From Symsagittifera roscoffensis (Eukaryota > Xenacoelomorpha > Acoela > Convolutidae), in NCBI RefSeq assembly GCF_963678635.1, contig NC_087066.1, positions 11,330,517-11,394,516 on the forward strand: 64,000 nucleotides of DNA. The letters are read 5' to 3'. Shown here piece after piece: positions 61,110 through 64,000 of this stretch. The stretch's first letter is position 1. Every line of letters begins with the position of its first letter. The notes under the pieces were generated by a model. It worked only from the letters and a program-made list of their open reading frames with translations, did not search any database and was not told where the DNA came from. The position numbers were made by a program, and so were the translations under genes.

Positions 61110-62190
61110 TACAAATAAGTGGGTTGTTAGTTAGATAGATCATGATTGGTTAATATTAAATACTTTACAGTGGTAAAATATCTGATTTATCCAATCATAA
61201 AATATAGTTTAGATCAGGTTCCACCCATCCGGGTTTTACAGAGTTTTTTAGAATTATCTTTCTGCAATTTAAAGGATGGATGATGAACGTTGGTATTTGG
61301 CGAATATCATATTCTTGTCCGGTTCCTCTTTGTTAAAGAAGTTCCAGGACGCTGGAGTCAGGGACATCAATCGTTGTGTCGTCTTGTGACAACGACTGTG
61401 TTTCCCAATGAAATCAATCTGATTTCAAAATGGTTTGCTATGCCGGGTTTTTCTGTATTATGTAGAGAACTTGTTTTGTGTTCAACCTCGTCTGGGAATG
61501 GCGTGGAGATTGTGTGTGGAAGGGATGCCTCGTAACTCGGATCTGTACGTATGTTGGTCTTTCTTATGTTTCCTTGGTTGTGTCCTTTTTTTCAAAAATC
61601 AAATTGTTTTTGTTATGGGTTTGTCTTGCGACTTTTTTGTGTTTTATTATTTCTTTCTTAGACTTTATAATAGTCTTCAAAAAAATAAATTATCCAGTTT
61701 TAAACTGGGTTAATCCGGTTTGGGTACCGTTGGTTTTCTTTTCTTAGTCATGCTGTTATTTTATGATTTGTGGTGTTTAGTAAGCTGCGTTGGTTAGTTT
61801 GGTTTAGTATATAATTCCTTTCCAACCGGGTTAAAGGAAAGTTTGAAACTTGTTATCGTGTGTTAGAGTTGTTGAGTGTGAAAACTTGAAATTTAAAATC
61901 ATTATTAAAACAATTCTTCGTGGGCGAGCTGTGCCAGTTTGGATAGAATTCCTGTGCGAGTGAATGAAAATATCAAAAGGTTAGTACTGCATTTTCATTT
62001 TATCAGTTTATTACATAGAATTTCAATTTTACTGCTAGTTTTGGGGGAAATTTAAAGTTATAAATTTTCATCATAATTAAATTTACTGCTTTATGGGAAA
62101 ACAATTTATAAATTAATTTACTACATTTGGTATGAATTTTATCATAATATTTTGTGTAAAATATTAATGAAGTTTAGAAGAATTTTAACA
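61110..62190. other. AT-rich region with overlapping short frames
   Basis: Three overlapping plus frames at 61,290-61,747 share no motif with known families. No gene is supported. A GGTTAGTACT word occurs at 61,979 and again at 62,277; the second copy is the complement of the minus-strand intron branch site described next. Confidence 0.4.
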
Positions 62191-62191
62191 A

Positions 62192-62197
62192 ATTTAT
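62192..62197 (-). promoter_or_regulatory. Polyadenylation signal of the right-end minus-strand gene
   Basis: AATAAA on the minus strand, 3 bases after the predicted stop of the last exon (62,201-62,203), followed by an A/T-rich region. Confidence 0.4.
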
Positions 62198-62200
62198 TTT

Positions 62201-62244
62201 TTATTTTTCTTTTCTGTTTTTTGCAGATGATCGTGGTATGAAGA
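62201..62244 (-). CDS. Predicted last exon of the right-end minus-strand gene
   Basis: It follows an acceptor with a strong pyrimidine tract (CTTTTACATTTTTAG). Entered in the phase left by the upstream exon, it encodes VFIPRSSAKNRKEK and ends at TAA, giving a basic C-terminus. It is short but consistent in phase with the exon at 62,330-62,444, and a poly(A) signal follows at once. Confidence 0.4.
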
Positions 62245-62329
62245 CTAAAAATGTAAAAGAAACATGAATAAAGAATGGTTAGTACTAATTTTAATTTATT
62301 AGTTAAGAATATTTTTAAATTATACTTAC
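62245..62329 (-). other. 85-bp intron with textbook signals
   Basis: The donor reads AACAG|GTAAGTATA, there is a TACTAAC branch site (62,278-62,284) about 34 bases before the end, and the acceptor is a pyrimidine tract ending TTTTTAG. All three signals are near consensus, which makes this the best intron in the window and fixes the strand of the right-end gene. Confidence 0.72.
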
Positions 62330-62444
62330 CTGTTAATTGTCTGGGAAAAAGCCGTGGGGAAAGATGTCGTGTATTATGTCCGAATTTGTTAGTAAATTTG
62401 CTAGTATGCGAATGATGTTTTAAGTTTGGAGCAATTGAAGTGCT
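62330..62444 (-). CDS. Short exon frame leading into the 85-bp intron
   Basis: Open between a stop at 62,445-62,447 and the splice donor, this frame encodes PNLKHHSHTSKFTNKFG and RHLSPRLFPRQLT. It overlaps the end of the 303-codon frame by about 25 bases and is in the -1 frame relative to it, but in the same frame as the Ser/Pro-rich ORF further upstream. Without a frame change or a sequence indel the 303-codon frame would stop 90 bases before the intron. This is unresolved: read-through of an indel, a relic, or an untranslated exon. Confidence 0.35.
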
Positions 62445-63505
62445 TTAATGGTTTTTAGTTCTTCGTTGCCTACTGCAAACTCATAAGGTGTGTTTTGAAT
62501 GAGGTTATATATTTTGTGATTATATTTAGTATTGTGAATAAATTCTAATATTGGGATTTCTATAGGCTGGATAAATTCATGTGGGATAAGGAAGGGTCTG
62601 GATTCTTCTGCGTTAACGGCCTTCGTGATGGGACAAAATATATACATTTGTGTTACTGGGTCATAATTGCGGAGGATGCCGTGGAGGTTAGTATCTTTGA
62701 TGCAATAGGTGAAATTAAGAAAAAATGGTGAAGTGTACTTCGAGTTAAGAAACTGAAAACGATGGTGTGGTTGTCTTGATGGAGTATGTAAATCAAAATG
62801 ATTTTGTATGAAGCGATAATATGTATATGTACGAGTCTGTTTAGTGCGTAACATAATGTCGTGTGAACAGCGCAGATCGCGTTCATGTGGTGCAAGGAAG
62901 TGAAAGGTTAGTAAAAACAACTGAAATTTTTCTTTAAAACTTTCGTAAGCTTGAATATCATTGAGTGCTTCAGAAATGATGTGATCATATTTTCTATCAA
63001 AAATATTAAGTGTGAAAACATATGACGTTTTGATGAAGAATTTTTCTGTTAGTTGTGGGTTAGCGAAGCGGTCGTCATCTAGAAATTGGTCTTGATTAAC
63101 TCGGATGATATTATGGTCGTAATATTCTATTGTAAATTCGTTAGCTCGGGGTGCAGTGAATGTTTTTAGTGATTTTTTATATCCTATATAAGTAAATTGT
63201 CTAGGTGTTAGTGTTGCGGTGAGTCTATATAACATATCTGTATTCTTTTCTATATCGTTATGAGTACTAGATAGTGGCAGGCAAAGGGGATTAGTAAAAT
63301 GGTAATATGCTGTCCAGTGAAGTGTAGGCATTAAAACATGTTCATCTACAAAACTACGTGTGTCGTTAGTGTCGTTAGGTGTGGTTAATTTATTCGCAGG
63401 CTGTTCCTGGTTTGGTCGGGAATGGATGGTTCGGGAATTTTCTTTTAAAAGTGCGATAAGCTCGGTGAGTGCTATTCGATGATTCGGTGGATGTGGATGA
63501 TTGTC
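62420..63505 (-). CDS. Unrecognised 303-residue protein (frame open for ~58 more codons)
   Basis: I do not recognise this protein. The first ATG is at 63,331 and gives 303 residues, rich in His, Tyr, Phe and Asn. There is no obvious signal peptide or membrane segment, nor any polymerase, protease or nuclease motif I can name. Two Cys occur in LRCSHDIM and FTYCIKDTNLHG. The frame stays open upstream to a TAG at 63,506-63,508, and that stretch (including IALTELIALLKENSRTIHS and DTRSFVDEHVL) reads like protein, so translation probably enters from upstream. It overlaps the Ser/Pro-rich ORF by 116 bases in the +1 frame. Length alone in 65-70% AT DNA makes it a real, or recently real, coding region. 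The two-ORF layout recalls retroelement or viral-type Gag arrangements, but no sequence evidence supports this. Confidence 0.65.
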   Translation of the reverse strand, partial: DNHPHPPNHRIALTELIALLKENSRTIHSRPNQEQPANKLTTPNDTNDTRSFVDEHVLMPTLHWTAYYHFTNPLCLPLSSTHNDIEKNTDMLYRLTATLTPRQFTYIGYKKSLKTFTAPRANEFTIEYYDHNIIRVNQDQFLDDDRFANPQLTEKFFIKTSYVFTLNIFDRKYDHIISEALNDIQAYESFKEKFQLFLLTFHFLAPHERDLRCSHDIMLRTKQTRTYTYYRFIQNHFDLHTPSRQPHHRFQFLNSKYTSPFFLNFTYCIKDTNLHGILRNYDPVTQMYIFCPITKAVNAEESRPFLIPHEFIQPIEIPILEFIHNTKYNHKIYNLIQNTPYEFAVGNEELKTIKALQLLQT

Positions 63506-63932
63506 CTAATGATGCAGTGTAAGCTGGGGAGGGTGTAGGAGTAGGTGGGTTGGAGGATTCTATTGTGGATGAAATTTGATTTATAGTGAGGGTGTTAGGG
63601 TGTATTAACTGTTGTTGTAGGGTGATAAATTTATCGAGTTCCTGGGAGATTTGGGGGGTATCTGGAGAATTATTAGATGATCGGTCGGAATGAAATGGAG
63701 AATAGGTTGGGGTTACTTGCGAAGCATAAGAAGGAGTGGAAACGGACGGGAGTGGATTATTTGGTGGGATTGGTTGAAAAGGTGATTTTGAAAAAACTGA
63801 GGAGTTGGTTTGAAAATTATTGGATGGAGATGGTTCGGAGTCTGCAAATTCGTCAGGGGTTTCTAAATTAGAGTTATTAAGTTGTGAGATGGAGTATAAA
63901 AACGAAATATCTGAATTAGTATCCGAATTCAT
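63390..63932 (-). CDS. Ser/Pro/Thr/Asn-rich ORF upstream of the 303-residue protein
   Basis: 180 residues from ATG at 63,932 to TAA at 63,390-63,392. It is low in complexity and predicted disordered: runs such as SSNNSPDTPQISQELDKF and SSNPPTPTPSPAY, and a basic end (RTFKRKFPNHPFPTKPG). The frame is open upstream to the window edge, so the true start may be further out; ATG at 63,932 is chosen because TATATATA-rich DNA lies directly ahead of it. The next ORF overlaps in the +1 frame. Such a disordered Ser/Pro-rich head followed by a folded domain is common in transcription-related and Gag-like proteins; no family is assigned. Confidence 0.55.
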   Translation of the reverse strand: MNSDTNSDISFLYSISQLNNSNLETPDEFADSEPSPSNNFQTNSSVFSKSPFQPIPPNNPLPSVSTPSYASQVTPTYSPFHSDRSSNNSPDTPQISQELDKFITLQQQLIHPNTLTINQISSTIESSNPPTPTPSPAYTASLGQSSTSTESSNSTHRAYRTFKRKFPNHPFPTKPGTACE

Positions 63933-64000
63933 GCTTGAATATATATAATAGTTGGAAAATCGGGTGGTGGGAAAGCAAAAAGTGGGATTATTGGGATTGG

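Noticed and set aside
61980-62226. Plus-strand intron (GGTTAGTACT ... TTTTTTGCAG)
   Set aside because: The signals look reasonable, but no coding frame is attached on either side, and the minus-strand intron at 62,245-62,329 overlaps the same gene region with better signals and consistent phase.
62653-62895. Minus-strand 80-codon frame inside the 303-codon ORF
   Set aside because: It is wholly contained in the longer frame and is a frame shadow.

Overview
The window looks like animal (invertebrate) nuclear DNA. The right half is AT-rich and gene-poor. It carries relics of several metazoan mobile-element groups, including a BEL/Pao retrotransposon (a group known only from animals), plus GT-AG introns with CTAAC-type branch sites and AATAAA signals. 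There are no bacterial-style operons, ribosome binding sites or compact genes. I cannot name the species.

Positions 1-35,343 are essentially one satellite array, truncated by the window start. The basic unit is 22 bp and is itself two related halves, TTCGACTCATGA plus TTCGACCCTG. Units of 10 bp and 19 bp are mixed in, and everything is built into rearranged higher-order blocks (offsets between near-identical stretches of about 988, 2,439, 1,716, 1,114, 1,305, 815, 376 and 1,318 bp). From 18.0 kb, and densely from 24.4 to 33.6 kb, the array also contains about 33 copies of a hairpin-forming motif (arms CGTCGTAA and TTGCGACG). Three full copies and one truncated copy of a ~300-320 bp AT-rich spacer follow this motif. 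The last full copy, at 35.34-35.65 kb, is the array edge and leads directly into non-repetitive DNA.

Positions 35.65-64 kb are AT-rich. Next to the array is a decayed spectrin-repeat-like fragment. Then come several non-autonomous DNA transposons recognised by terminal inverted repeats: a hAT-like element at 36.1 kb, a TA-flanked family at 36.7 and 39.8 kb, a G/C-tract family at 37.3 and 53.0 kb, and a Tc1/mariner-like element at 47.0 kb. A 937-bp hAT element (38,351-39,287) keeps a broken transposase C-terminus. A plus-strand gene with a signal peptide and phase-1 introns is predicted at 46.2-49.7 kb, and another phase-1 exon at 50.2-50.7 kb. A heavily mutated BEL/Pao element (gag, protease-like region, reverse transcriptase) fills 55.9-59.4 kb.

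The right end (62.2-64 kb) holds a minus-strand gene I cannot identify. It has a Ser/Pro/Thr/Asn-rich ORF, an overlapping 303-codon ORF in the +1 frame, and a third short frame running into a textbook 85-bp intron and a final exon with a poly(A) signal. The thousands of bases of open frame inside the array are by-products of the repeat and are not annotated as genes. All functional statements are from reading alone; no searches were run.
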